Shown piece after piece: positions 9,340 through 18,087 of a stretch of 64,000 nucleotides of DNA. The DNA lies in contig NZ_CP150145.1 in the NCBI RefSeq assembly GCF_037963835.1, positions 3,472,001-3,536,000 of the forward strand, given 5' to 3'. The stretch is from Paenibacillus sp. FSL H8-0332 (GTDB taxonomy: Bacteria; Bacillota; Bacilli; Paenibacillales; Paenibacillaceae). How positions within the stretch are numbered: position 1 is the first letter of the stretch; the number at the start of each line of letters is the position of its first letter. The translations under genes were made by a program, and so were the position numbers. The notes beneath the pieces were generated by a model that was given only the letters and a program-made list of their open reading frames with translations, made no database searches and had not been told where the DNA came from.

Positions 9340-10812
9340 TTGAATTTAACTTATCGTACAGCTTCCGAATTGATCCGGCTCCTTGAACAGGGTGAAGTGA
9401 ATTCCAGGCAATTGCTGGATTACTATTATGGCCGGATGGACCTGGTGAATGAACGGCTCAATGCTGTAGTGCAGCAGCAGCGGGAAATGGCCTATGCCCA
9501 GGCTGATCAGGCCGACCGGGACAGGAAGGAGGGCCGGAGTTACGGGCCTTTGCATGGCCTGCCGCTTACGGTCAAGGAGTCATTTAATGTCAGCGGGATG
9601 TTTACGACCTCTGGTGCCCCGCATTTACAACATAACATTGCTACAGAACATGCGGCCACAGTGCAACGATTGATTCAGGCCGGAGCGATCATTATGGGGA
9701 AAACCAACGTGCCGGTGATGACAGCAGACTGGCAGACCTATAATGATCTATACGGCACGACCAACAACCCTTGGAATACAAGCTTGACACCCGGAGGTTC
9801 ATCTGGCGGCAGTGCGGCCGCTTTGGCGTCTGATTGCACGCCTGTGGAATTCGGCAGCGATCTGATCGGCTGCTTGCGGATTCCAGCGCATTATACCGGT
9901 GTATATGCCCATCGCTGCAGTCTTGGAATGCTGTCGCTTAGAGGACATGTTCCCGGCAACCCTCCCGGTGATCCAAGTGAACCTGATTTGTCGGCGGCTG
10001 GCCCGCTGGCCCGAAGCGCCAAGGATCTGCGGCTGATGATGGATGTACTGTATGATCCTTGGGTGGAGGTGCCTGCCCCTCCTGATTTCCGCACTAATAC
10101 ATTAAAGGAGCAAGCGAGGATTAAAGTCCTGACCTGGTTTGAAGCTCCGGAGCATGAAATAGATGAACCTATTAAACGCAGATATGCTGATTTCACCGCT
10201 GGTTTAGGTAGGATGGAGGGGGTGGAGGTTCACCATGGAATGCCGCCTGAGATCCAGATGAACAAATTGTTCGACCTGGCAATGAAGCTGTCTGGACGGC
10301 TTGTCGGCACCTCGTTCAATTCAAGGCAGCGACTGACTGCAAGTCTGGCCTCCCTTGGCCTGCGGGCTTCCCGGTTGGTGACGAAGGCTTTTCCCGAAGG
10401 GCTGGAGGACTATTACCGGGCAATGAATCAGAGTGAGGCAGAACAAGAGGAGACGGACCGCCTGCGTCAGGAATATAACCGTATAATCACTTCCTTACTT
10501 CAGGAATATGATGTTCTGCTGCTGCCCATCAGTCCGGTACTGGCAATTCCCCACATGCAGCAAGCGGTAACTAGAAGAATTCTGGAAGTGAATGGACGAG
10601 CAACCGGTTATAATGAGCATTTAATCTGGAATATCCTTGCGACTGTCTTTGGGCTGCCAGCCACAATTTTGCCGCTCAACCGCTCTAACGATGAATTACC
10701 TTGTGGAATCCAGATCATCAGTGGGCATTTCAAGGATCATATCACCATTGACTTTGCTGAAATATGCGAGTCATTGACAGAGGGATTTCAAATTCCTCCA
10801 GGCTATTCGTAA
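9340..10812 (+). CDS. Amidase-signature family protein with nucleophile Ser replaced by Cys
   Basis: 490 aa from TTG 9340 (ribosome site AGGGAGGAAG). Amidase-signature enzymes hydrolyse amides with a Lys/cis-Ser/Ser triad. The Lys is visible in 'GLPLTVKESF' and the cis-Ser region in 'TPGGSSGGSAAALA'. The expected nucleophile motif GGSIRxP reads IGCLRIP (codons near 9867-9890: ATC GGC TGC TTG CGG ATT CCA), so the catalytic Ser is Cys. The rest of the fold, including 'GLPATILPL' near the end, is intact and full length. It is the last gene before a terminator at 10851. It may be a thiol-nucleophile variant, an acyl-transfer enzyme or an inactive binding protein; a role in releasing or trimming the PKS/NRPS product is speculation. 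Confidence 0.85.
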   Translation: MNLTYRTASELIRLLEQGEVNSRQLLDYYYGRMDLVNERLNAVVQQQREMAYAQADQADRDRKEGRSYGPLHGLPLTVKESFNVSGMFTTSGAPHLQHNIATEHAATVQRLIQAGAIIMGKTNVPVMTADWQTYNDLYGTTNNPWNTSLTPGGSSGGSAAALASDCTPVEFGSDLIGCLRIPAHYTGVYAHRCSLGMLSLRGHVPGNPPGDPSEPDLSAAGPLARSAKDLRLMMDVLYDPWVEVPAPPDFRTNTLKEQARIKVLTWFEAPEHEIDEPIKRRYADFTAGLGRMEGVEVHHGMPPEIQMNKLFDLAMKLSGRLVGTSFNSRQRLTASLASLGLRASRLVTKAFPEGLEDYYRAMNQSEAEQEETDRLRQEYNRIITSLLQEYDVLLLPISPVLAIPHMQQAVTRRILEVNGRATGYNEHLIWNILATVFGLPATILPLNRSNDELPCGIQIISGHFKDHITIDFAEICESLTEGFQIPPGYS

Positions 10813-10850
10813 CTGAATTACTCACCTTAGTCGTGTGTTGTATGCCTATG

Positions 10851-10900
10851 ACGTTTATTGGTAGCCTTGTCCGGAATGGAGAATGGCTGCCAATAAACGT
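10851..10900 (+). terminator. Terminator-like hairpin after the amidase gene
   Basis: ACGTTTATTGGTAGCC (10851-10866) pairs with GGCTGCCAATAAACGT (10885-10900) over 16 bp with one G-U pair; the loop is 18 nt. A pyrimidine-rich stretch follows (CTCTTTGCCTATTT). It closes the co-directional 0-10.8 kb block and separates it from the exporter operon, which has its own promoter. Confidence 0.7.
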
Positions 10901-10923
10901 CTCTTTGCCTATTTCCAGCCAAT

Positions 10924-10966
10924 AACGAACATCGTTCTTGACGAACGGTGTTCGTTATGTTATAAA
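10924..10966 (+). promoter_or_regulatory. Sigma-A promoter with TetR-type operator over the -35 box
   Basis: TTGACG (10938-10943), 17 nt, TATAAA (10961-10966) is a near-ideal sigma-A promoter. It is embedded in an inverted repeat: AACGAACATCGTTC (10924-10937) and GAACGGTGTTCGTT (10943-10956), 13 of 14 positions complementary, spaced by TTGAC. A dimer bound here would cover the -35 box. The TetR-family gene of the same operon (13673) is the natural candidate repressor. Confidence 0.8.
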
Positions 10967-11019
10967 TGTATCAACTTAACTATTTCATACGCTTATTTAA
11001 GGAAAGGAGGAGAGCGTTA

Positions 11020-12459
11020 ATGTCAGAGACAAATAATAGCCGCAGTATGCAAGCAGACTTTTCCTTAAAACAGATTTTGCCCATACTTCTCGCTGTTGCT
11101 TCAGGGATGTTCCTGGTGATATTAGACAGCACCATCATGAATGTAGCTGTTCCGAAATTAGTAAGTGCCTTCGATACCAATCTTAGTACGATTCAGTGGG
11201 TCATTACGGCGTACACCTTGTCTTTATCGGCAGTCATTCCGCTCGCTGGCTGGTTCTCTGACCGTTTCTCGCCCAAACGGATGTTTATGACCAGCATTGT
11301 ATTATTTGTTCTCGCTTCTGTGCTGTGTGCAATGGCAACCACTCCTACTCAGCTTATCGTTTTCCGCATCATTCAAGGTCTGGGCGGAGGCATGGTTGCT
11401 CCCATCGGAATTGCTACTGTATTCATGGTCGCTCCTCCGGACAAAAGAGGATCTGTCATGGGCATCCTCGGGATCCCGATGCTGCTTGCTCCCATTCTAG
11501 GCCCGTTATTGTCGGGCTGGCTAATCGAGTACATCAACTGGCACTGGATCTTTTTCATCAACGTACCGGTTGGCGTTTTAGCTTTACTGATGGCCTGGAG
11601 GTACTTACCTGCATCGGGTGCAAAATTGAGTAACAAGCTGGATGTGACTGGCGCACTTTTGGCCCCGGTTGCCTTTACCTCAATTGTGTTTGCCGTCCAT
11701 CAAGCAGGTGAGAAGGGGTGGTCCAATCTATGGACTTTAGCTCCACTGGCAGGGGGCCTGGTTATACTGGCCGTCTTTATCTGGAATGAGCTCAGGCAAA
11801 AGCACCCGCTGCTGGAGCTAAGAGTATTCCGTTCGCCTACCTTTGTACATGGCATTTCTGTCGCCTGGCTGAATCAGATTGCTTTATTCGGGAGTATTCT
11901 GTTATTCCCGCTGTATTTACAGCAAGTAAGAGGGCTAACTCCTCTTGAGGCTGGATTATATGTGATCCCGCAAGCCCTGTTATCTACTGTCGGGATTAAC
12001 GTAGGCGGCCGGTTATTTGACCGTTTCGGTGTTCGCCCGGTCGCCATCATAGGCATTCTGTCGCTCTGCGGGTCCTTACTTGCACTGACGCAGATTGATG
12101 CCCAGACGAGTTCTCTATATATCATTTGCAGCTTCGCTTTTGCAGGGCTTGGCCAAGGATTAACAATGATGCAGATTAATACACATGTCCTCAGATCAGC
12201 TCCGAAGGAATTAATAAGCCGTGTTACCCCCATAACCACTTCAGCACAGCAAATCATGTCCTCCTTCGGTGTTACCATCACGATGGCTTTTCTGGCCAAA
12301 CAAATGAGGGGACTTCCCGCACAGCATTCACCCGATCAATTAGGTCATGCCTTCGGCTCAACCTTCTGGATTACATTGGGCTTTGCAATATGTGCATTGG
12401 TATTATCTTTGTTCTATAACTTTCAAACGAAGGAGATGTCTATACATGACAACAAATAA
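11020..12459 (+). CDS. MFS drug exporter, DHA2 (EmrB/QacA) family
   Basis: 479 aa from ATG 11020, which follows GGAAAGGAGGAG; an ATG at 10966 lies within the promoter and is unlikely. About 14 hydrophobic segments are visible. Family motifs include 'LDSTIMNVAVPKLVSAF' in TM1 (motif D1), 'GWFSDRFSPKRMFM' (motif A) and 'RIIQGLGGGMVAPIGIATV' (motif B, with its Arg). DHA2 members use proton antiport to export lipophilic cations and antibiotics. It heads the operon MFS - TetX-like - TetR - SRPBCC. Its stop is overlapped by the next start (14 nt), which implies translational coupling. Likely induced when the TetR protein leaves the operator at 10924. Confidence 0.92.
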   Translation: MSETNNSRSMQADFSLKQILPILLAVASGMFLVILDSTIMNVAVPKLVSAFDTNLSTIQWVITAYTLSLSAVIPLAGWFSDRFSPKRMFMTSIVLFVLASVLCAMATTPTQLIVFRIIQGLGGGMVAPIGIATVFMVAPPDKRGSVMGILGIPMLLAPILGPLLSGWLIEYINWHWIFFINVPVGVLALLMAWRYLPASGAKLSNKLDVTGALLAPVAFTSIVFAVHQAGEKGWSNLWTLAPLAGGLVILAVFIWNELRQKHPLLELRVFRSPTFVHGISVAWLNQIALFGSILLFPLYLQQVRGLTPLEAGLYVIPQALLSTVGINVGGRLFDRFGVRPVAIIGILSLCGSLLALTQIDAQTSSLYIICSFAFAGLGQGLTMMQINTHVLRSAPKELISRVTPITTSAQQIMSSFGVTITMAFLAKQMRGLPAQHSPDQLGHAFGSTFWITLGFAICALVLSLFYNFQTKEMSIHDNK

Positions 12460-13618
12460 TTCTACAGAACAACGCCGGATCGCCATTATTGGAGGTGGAC
12501 CCGGGGGGTTAACGCTGGCACTGATTCTGCAACAGCATGGTATTTCCTCGACGATTTACGAACGTGAACATGAGGACCTTAGCCATGAACGTGGAGGCTC
12601 CTTAGATATCCATGAAGAGTCCGGGCAGCTCGCTTTGAAGGAAGCCGGATTATATGAAGCTTTTCTGCAGGCAGCACGGTTTGAGGGTGAAGACTTCCGG
12701 CTCATGGATAAGACGGGAACCCTATACCTGGATGAAGTGGCCGATGAAGAGAGCTCGGAAGGGCAGAGACGCCCGGAGATTGACCGCGGTGTGCTTTGTA
12801 ACTTGCTTTTAAATAAATTAGATCCGTCTACCATACAGTATGGCTATAAACTGGAGAAGGTTGTGTCTCTGAGTGAGGGGAAGACGGAGCTTCATTTTGA
12901 GAATGGACATCTCACTGTGGCCGATCTTGTAATTGGGGCGGATGGCGCCTTTTCCCGCGTTCGCCCTCTGCTTACGGATACAGATGTGGAATATTCAGGT
13001 CTGACTATGCTGGAGCTTAACGTTATTGCAGACAAACACCCGGATTTAGCAGCATTCAATGCACGTGGCAAGATGTTTGCCCTGGATGATCACAAAGGGA
13101 TTCTGGGCCAGCTTAACGGCAACGGGCGGATCAAAGTATATGCGAGTTTCAAGGCCAGCCGGGACTGGTTAGACGAGATCCGCAACGATAACCCGCAAGA
13201 GATGAAAGCAACGCTGCTTGAGCTATTTCACGATTGGAGTGAACCGCTCAAGAACTATATCCGGTATGCGGAAGATGCTGTTCTACCAAGACGGATTTAC
13301 ATGCTGCCTGTCGGCTTTCGCTGGGAACGGAACTCTGGTGTCACGTTGATCGGAGATGCCGCTCATGTCATGTCTCCTTTTGCCGGAGAAGGGGTGAATC
13401 TCGCGATGCTGGATGCGCTGGAGCTGGCTCTTGCCATAGTAAGGAACAAGAAGACACCTGTGGCCATTGAAGAATATGAGGAGAAAATGTTCCAGTATGC
13501 TTCAGAGAAAGCATATGTATCTAACGAAAATCTCATCCTCAGCTTCTCAGAGAACGCCGCTCCAAAGTTTGCTGAACTCATGAAGTCTTATCAAGACCTG
13601 TATGAGCAGCAAGGTTGA
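12446..13618 (+). CDS. TetX-like FAD-dependent monooxygenase
   Basis: 390 aa from ATG 12446 (ribosome site AAGGAGATG inside the MFS gene). The length equals that of TetX (388 aa). FAD/NAD(P) motifs are 'IAIIGGGPGGLTLALILQQHGI' near the start (GxGxxG), 'VIGADGAFSRVRP' (DG motif) and 'GVTLIGDAAHVMSPFAGEGVNLAMLDA' (GD motif). 'RGGSLDIHEESGQLALKEAGL' parallels the tetracycline-destructase region of TetX. Such enzymes hydroxylate aromatic or polyketide substrates. Together with an exporter and a repressor this looks like an antibiotic-inactivation or self-protection operon. Whether tetracyclines or a local product are the substrate cannot be judged from sequence. Confidence 0.88.
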   Translation: MTTNNSTEQRRIAIIGGGPGGLTLALILQQHGISSTIYEREHEDLSHERGGSLDIHEESGQLALKEAGLYEAFLQAARFEGEDFRLMDKTGTLYLDEVADEESSEGQRRPEIDRGVLCNLLLNKLDPSTIQYGYKLEKVVSLSEGKTELHFENGHLTVADLVIGADGAFSRVRPLLTDTDVEYSGLTMLELNVIADKHPDLAAFNARGKMFALDDHKGILGQLNGNGRIKVYASFKASRDWLDEIRNDNPQEMKATLLELFHDWSEPLKNYIRYAEDAVLPRRIYMLPVGFRWERNSGVTLIGDAAHVMSPFAGEGVNLAMLDALELALAIVRNKKTPVAIEEYEEKMFQYASEKAYVSNENLILSFSENAAPKFAELMKSYQDLYEQQG

Positions 13619-13672
13619 TGTTATCTTCCGCGATGTATTTACTATTGGCTTCCGGCATGTTATAAGGAAAGT

Positions 13673-14359
13673 ATGATGAAACCTAAACGTGAAATTGTGA
13701 GCCGCCGTAACCGGCCAGCCAAAGAACCCCTCAGTCATGAATTAATTGTCAAGACCGCGTATGAGCTGCTGAAGCAGGAAGGAACCTCTGGTATGAGCAT
13801 GAGGAAGGTAGCCAAGCAATTGGACACTGGACCTTCCTCCCTGTATGTTTACGTTAAAAATCTGCAGGAATTAAGTTCTTATGTGCTTGACCTTGGTCTT
13901 GGTGAGTTGAACCTGCCGGAGCTGACAGACGATAACTGGAAGGACCAGTTATTCCAAGCACTGCATGCTTATGCGGAGCTGCTTATCGAGCAGCCCGGAT
14001 TAGCGGAGCTGTCCCTGCAGACGATTCCTATTGGGAATCATGCCTTTCGTCTGAATGAGTATTTACTTACCGTCCTCCAGAAGGGCGGAATCACCTCTAC
14101 CGCCGCTGCTTGGGGAACGGACCTATTGCTGCTGTACGTGTCTTCCATTGCTTTGGAGAAGGCTAAGAGAGCAAACGAACTGATGGCAACTGCCCAAAGT
14201 TACTATAACGAAGCAGATCCGGTACGTTTTCCGTTGATGAACAGTCTGAAGACTGATTTATTCTCGGGGGATACCGCCTCCAAGGAGAGGTTCTTCTGGG
14301 CCATTGAAGTGATACTCCAGGGGATATTGCACAAGCAGTTAGGAGACAATGGTAAGTAA
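13673..14359 (+). CDS. TetR/AcrR-family transcriptional regulator
   Basis: 228 aa. The N-terminal helix-turn-helix spans about 18-63 ('LIVKTAYELLKQEGTSGMSMRKVAKQLDTGPSSLYVYVKNLQEL'), followed by an all-helical ligand domain. The start is ATG 13673 (another ATG is immediately in frame at 13676) with AAGGAAAG upstream. It is third in the exporter operon, so repression of the 10938 promoter would be autoregulatory. The best candidate operator is the 14-bp inverted repeat at 10924-10956. The inducer is unknown, though a substrate of the exporter is the usual case. Confidence 0.9.
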   Translation: MMKPKREIVSRRNRPAKEPLSHELIVKTAYELLKQEGTSGMSMRKVAKQLDTGPSSLYVYVKNLQELSSYVLDLGLGELNLPELTDDNWKDQLFQALHAYAELLIEQPGLAELSLQTIPIGNHAFRLNEYLLTVLQKGGITSTAAAWGTDLLLLYVSSIALEKAKRANELMATAQSYYNEADPVRFPLMNSLKTDLFSGDTASKERFFWAIEVILQGILHKQLGDNGK

Positions 14360-14396
14360 CCAAGCGACGAAGATCATGAGAGAGGTGTCCATCGAA

Positions 14397-14822
14397 ATGG
14401 AAGCAAATCAACCGACGAAAGTAACCGTACAAGCCGTGATTCAAGCCCCTATCGAGAAGGTATGGCGCTACTGGACCGAGCCGGGGCACATAACGAAGTG
14501 GAATCAGGCGTCCGAGGACTGGCATGCGCCGAGAGCCGAGAACAATCTGCGGGCTGGCGGCACCTTTCTGACACGGATGGAAGCGAAGGATGGCAGCATG
14601 GGCTTTGATTTTGGCGGCGTATACGATGTCGTGAATCAGCATGAGGTAATCAGCTACACCATTGAAGACGGAAGAAGAGTGGATATTACGTTCGTTGATC
14701 AAGGGAATGAGACGAAGATCATTCAAACATTCGATGCGGAAAACGCCAACCCCGTCGAACTCCAGCAAGCAGGCTGGCAGGCGATCATGGACAATTTTAA
14801 AGCGTATACCGAACACAACTGA
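14397..14822 (+). CDS. SRPBCC-superfamily (AHSA1/START-like) protein
   Basis: 141 aa from ATG 14397; the frame is open back to 14349, but AGAGAGGTG at 14379-14387 favours the later start. The sequence follows the AHSA1/polyketide-cyclase-like pattern: 'VQAVIQAPIEKVWRYWTEPGHITKWNQASEDW' at the start, 'GGTFLTRMEAKDGSMGFDFGGVYD' in the middle, and 'QQAGWQAIMDNFKAYTE' in the C-terminal helix over the hydrophobic pocket. These proteins bind small hydrophobic ligands; most bacterial ones have no known reaction. It ends the MFS-TetX-TetR operon just before a strong terminator, so a ligand-binding role linked to that operon is possible. Confidence 0.82.
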   Translation: MEANQPTKVTVQAVIQAPIEKVWRYWTEPGHITKWNQASEDWHAPRAENNLRAGGTFLTRMEAKDGSMGFDFGGVYDVVNQHEVISYTIEDGRRVDITFVDQGNETKIIQTFDAENANPVELQQAGWQAIMDNFKAYTEHN

Positions 14823-14830
14823 CTATCAAA

Positions 14831-14865
14831 GAAGACGCCGGGGAGGATGCCCGGCGTCTTCTTTT
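14831..14865 (+). terminator. Intrinsic terminator
   Basis: GAAGACGCCGGG (14831-14842) pairs with CCCGGCGTCTTC (14850-14861) over 12 bp with a 7-nt loop and is followed by TTTT. It ends the exporter operon; the opposite-strand VOC gene begins its 3' end 33 nt further on. Confidence 0.9.
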
Positions 14866-14897
14866 GAAATCTGAGTACGAGCGTACTCTTCGTTAGC

Positions 14898-15317
14898 TCA
14901 ACCTTGTGCCGCATCCGGGCTCATATAGTAGTTAATCGCCCACAGATGGCCGTCCAAGTCCACGAAGCCCCAATGATACATGAACTCATGATCTTCAGGT
15001 TCAGCGTGCAAATTCCCGCCTAAGGAGAGTGCCGTGTTCACGATTTCATCGACCTTTTCCCGGCTCTCCAAGGCCAAAGCAATCGTCATCTGCGCATACT
15101 TGCCCGTATCGACGGATTCTTTCTCCGTAAGTGTATTAAAGAAGGCTTGATGGATCAGCATGACCTGCAGGTTGTCGCCGATTAAGAGGGCTACCGAATT
15201 CTCGTTATCAGGATACTCAGGGTTGAGCTCAAATCCGAGTCCGGTGAAGAATGCTTTCGATTGTACTACGTTTTTCACAGGCAGGTTGAGGCTGGTGAAT
15301 ACGGAGGTTAATGCCAT
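14898..15317 (-). CDS. Small VOC-family (glyoxalase/bleomycin-resistance-like) protein
   Basis: 139 aa. Start ATG at 15317 on the minus strand, preceded by AGAGGTG at proper spacing; the TTG two codons upstream is too close to that site. One VOC unit: 'TSVFTSLNLPVKNVVQSKAFFTGLGFELNPEY' opens the fold and 'MYHWGFVDLDGHLWAINYY' closes it, like the PhnB/DUF-type lactoylglutathione-lyase relatives widespread in Firmicutes. Function not predictable. It points against the exporter operon, so it belongs to a separate transcript. Confidence 0.82.
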   Translation of the reverse strand: MALTSVFTSLNLPVKNVVQSKAFFTGLGFELNPEYPDNENSVALLIGDNLQVMLIHQAFFNTLTEKESVDTGKYAQMTIALALESREKVDEIVNTALSLGGNLHAEPEDHEFMYHWGFVDLDGHLWAINYYMSPDAAQG

Positions 15318-15386
15318 GTTCAAAACACCTCTTTGTTCAATATTTTCAAATGTTTCACATGATTATACCACATCAGAACCTCTGGA

Positions 15387-17156
15387 TTATTTTGTTCCAG
15401 CCCTCGAATGAACATCCCATATCAAACGTATTTGTGTTCCCTCTTTGGGATTAGAACAGACCTCTATTCGCCCTTGCATGGCCTCGATCAGCCCTTTGGT
15501 TACCGCCATGCCAAGGCCTGAGCCGACATCGGGTGCCGCTGTATCTGTGCCACGGTAGTATCGTTCAAACAGCTTCCACACCGTCTCCTGATCCATCCCG
15601 CGCCCATTATCGGTAAATTGAACGATGAAATCGCCTGCCTCTTCACCTGACTGCACACTGACAATCAGCTTCGTGTCCGGCGGATTATGCAGCAGGGCGT
15701 TAGCTGTCAGATTATCAACGATCCGTTCAAAGGATGGAATGTGTACATGCCCTTGTACCTCAATCTGGGCAGGCTGGAAAGTAATACGGCCCTCGCCATA
15801 AGCCGGGTTACGTTCAGCGCGATGTACCAAATCCTGAAGCAGAGCATTGATATCCGTTAGCTCAATAGGGGGCTTGTATCCGCCACTACGCAGACGGTAT
15901 GTCATGGCCAGGTCGTTTACCAGCCTGTCCATGTACATGGACTTGTCCAGCATAATGCCCGCGAATTCGCGGACTTCTTCTGAAGTCCACTGGTATTTCT
16001 CTGCTTCCAGCATGTGTGCATAGCCCTGGATGGAGGACAAAGGTGTCTTTAGATCATGGGTGATTCCAGCAATCCATTCCTCACGCAAAGAGTCGGTCTG
16101 TCTGCGGAGTTCTTTATCCTGTCTCAAAGTATCGGATAACGTCTGGATGGAATGTAACACTTCCGTATATACCCGATAGTTTCGCCGCCATTTCCCGTTC
16201 TTCTTCTGGCTAAGCGGCCTGCCGCGGGGGCCGGCTGGCTCCTCATATTGTCCGCGTTCAAGCCGCTGCAGCCATTGGAGCATATGAAGCATGGGATAAC
16301 CGAACAGGTTGGCATACCAGACAGCAAGCAGGATAAGCAAGCTGATAATACATACCAGAAGTGCAATCAGGGCAGGACCCAAAATAAACCCGAAGGGATT
16401 CTCATTGCTACCCGCCGGATTACTTCCAAGAGGAACACTCAGCATCCAGGTAGAATGATTCTGCTCATCATAGCTGGTCACTGTAGTCACTCCATACCGG
16501 GCAGGATAACGTGTACGGAGAATGAGATCCTGGATGCTGTAGCTGTCCGGGATACCTGTTGCGGGCTTGTTGAAAGAAGTAATCACGCGTCCCTGTTCAT
16601 CCAAAATTTGAAGATAGGCATCCGCCGTGCGAATAATGTCCTGCTGCCCGGGTGCCAGTTCAAGCTTGTTATCGGCATAATGCCCTCCGTTATATGCTTG
16701 CTCCAGCATGCTTACAGCCTGGTTATTCTCTCCATACAGCAGGGTGAAATTGATCCCTTTACGTTCCCGGATAAGCAGATATAACTGGTAGGGAAAGGGC
16801 TTTTGTCCTTGCCAATAGGATATGAGCTCTCCAGGTTTATAGTGATTCGGCACATCGGGAGGGGTATGAAAAGCATCCAGCACACGGCCTTGCTCATCGA
16901 GAATCTGAAGCCAGCCTTTGTTCTCCTCGATTCGCTTCAGCAGCCCGGGATCATACTTAACACTGCCGTCCGGCAATATCTCGGCTGTACTGATTAGCTG
17001 GTCGAGCCCGACAGTGGCAAAATCTTCAACAAGGCTGGCCTCATTCAGCTGCTGAATGACCCAGAAAGCTATACTTCCGCCGATGAGCAGGATCAGAATC
17101 ACCGTACCCGCAAGCAGGCCAATGAACCGCGTCATCAATCTGCGACGTACACTCAT
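15387..17156 (-). CDS. Membrane sensor histidine kinase (EnvZ/PhoR type)
   Basis: 589 aa. TM1 (about 9-33) and TM2 (about 255-283) enclose a roughly 220-residue extracellular sensor that contains two similar segments ('WLQILDEQGRVLDAF' and 'YLQILDEQGRVITSF'), a possible internal duplication. After a HAMP-like linker comes the H-box 'GITHDLKTPLSSIQGYAHML' with His367, then N-box 'NLTANALLHN', G1 'DNGRGMD' and G2 'GSGLGMAVTKGL'. The start overlaps the end of the response regulator gene (17153). It signals to that regulator; the stimulus is unknown. Confidence 0.93.
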   Translation of the reverse strand: MSVRRRLMTRFIGLLAGTVILILLIGGSIAFWVIQQLNEASLVEDFATVGLDQLISTAEILPDGSVKYDPGLLKRIEENKGWLQILDEQGRVLDAFHTPPDVPNHYKPGELISYWQGQKPFPYQLYLLIRERKGINFTLLYGENNQAVSMLEQAYNGGHYADNKLELAPGQQDIIRTADAYLQILDEQGRVITSFNKPATGIPDSYSIQDLILRTRYPARYGVTTVTSYDEQNHSTWMLSVPLGSNPAGSNENPFGFILGPALIALLVCIISLLILLAVWYANLFGYPMLHMLQWLQRLERGQYEEPAGPRGRPLSQKKNGKWRRNYRVYTEVLHSIQTLSDTLRQDKELRRQTDSLREEWIAGITHDLKTPLSSIQGYAHMLEAEKYQWTSEEVREFAGIMLDKSMYMDRLVNDLAMTYRLRSGGYKPPIELTDINALLQDLVHRAERNPAYGEGRITFQPAQIEVQGHVHIPSFERIVDNLTANALLHNPPDTKLIVSVQSGEEAGDFIVQFTDNGRGMDQETVWKLFERYYRGTDTAAPDVGSGLGMAVTKGLIEAMQGRIEVCSNPKEGTQIRLIWDVHSRAGTK

Positions 17157-17878
17157 CGCCCATGCCCCAGGTCGGACTGAATGAGCTTATAGCCCAATCC
17201 GCGAACGTTCACCAATAGTTCAGGGTTGGAGGGATCAGCCTCAATACGCTCACGAATCCGGTGAATATGAACCATGACGGTGTTGTCATCCCGAAGAGCC
17301 TCCGATCCCCAGACCCGCTCATACAATTCAGACTTGGTGAAGATACGATTGGGATGTTTGCAAAAGAATAGCAGCAACTGGTATACCAGCGCAGGGCAGT
17401 TCACGAGTTGACCTTCTACTCTGAGTTCACAGGCTGGCTCCATGACCTGAAAGCGTCCATAATCATAGATACCTTCCTGCGGCAGTTTTTCTGCTTCCGT
17501 CTGTCTGGGCAAATATCGTCTCAGCAGGGATTTGATCCGTGCGACTACTTCCAGCGGGTTAAAGGGTTTAACGACATAATCGTCTCCTCCAACCGCGAAG
17601 CCGGTCAGCTTGTCATAATCGGTTGTTTTCGCAGTCAGAAAGAGAATAGGGGCGTCTGTAATTTGACGCAGAAATGGGCAGATTTCCAGCCCGCTTCGGC
17701 CTGGGAGCATCACGTCCAGCACGATGCAGTGATAGGTTTTCTTTTTACATGCAGCAATCGCGTCTTCACCGGTAGTGACCGTATCAATATCCAGGAATTG
17801 TTCTTTGAGCAATACCGTTCGGAGCATATGCAGAATCGCCTGTTCATCATCAACAAGCAAAATTGAAACTTCATCCAT
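17153..17878 (-). CDS. OmpR/PhoB-family response regulator
   Basis: 241 aa. The receiver domain has the acidic pair Asp10/Asp11, phospho-acceptor Asp55 ('VLDVMLPG') and Lys near 104 ('VVKPFNPLE'). The C-terminal winged helix (about 135-235: 'ELRVEGQLVNCPALVYQLLLFFCKHPNRIFTKSELYERVWG...') is of OmpR type. It is first in the two-gene operon with the kinase and divergent from the M23 lipoprotein at 18088; the 209-bp space between them should hold both promoters. A role in cell-envelope stress is plausible because of that neighbour, but it is an inference. Confidence 0.93.
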   Translation of the reverse strand: MDEVSILLVDDEQAILHMLRTVLLKEQFLDIDTVTTGEDAIAACKKKTYHCIVLDVMLPGRSGLEICPFLRQITDAPILFLTAKTTDYDKLTGFAVGGDDYVVKPFNPLEVVARIKSLLRRYLPRQTEAEKLPQEGIYDYGRFQVMEPACELRVEGQLVNCPALVYQLLLFFCKHPNRIFTKSELYERVWGSEALRDDNTVMVHIHRIRERIEADPSNPELLVNVRGLGYKLIQSDLGHGR

Positions 17879-18087
17879 GACGAAATAGAGCCTCCCAGCT
17901 TTTTATATAAGTATCATACCATTCTGAAACGCTGTGTTGCGTGCCGGCAACCTTAACGGATGCTTAATTTTGGCGATGTAGCACGCCTCAAAGTTATGAT
18001 AGACGTAAGAGTAGGTTAGACGGTAGATAAGATTGATGTCGTACACTGGACTGGAAAGATATCGTTCTAACAAAGGAGTACAGGGAA

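Noticed and set aside
13160-14396. Upstream start for the SRPBCC gene at 14349 overlapping tetR
   Set aside because: No ribosome site there, and the conserved domain begins after 14397, which has AGAGAGGTG in front.
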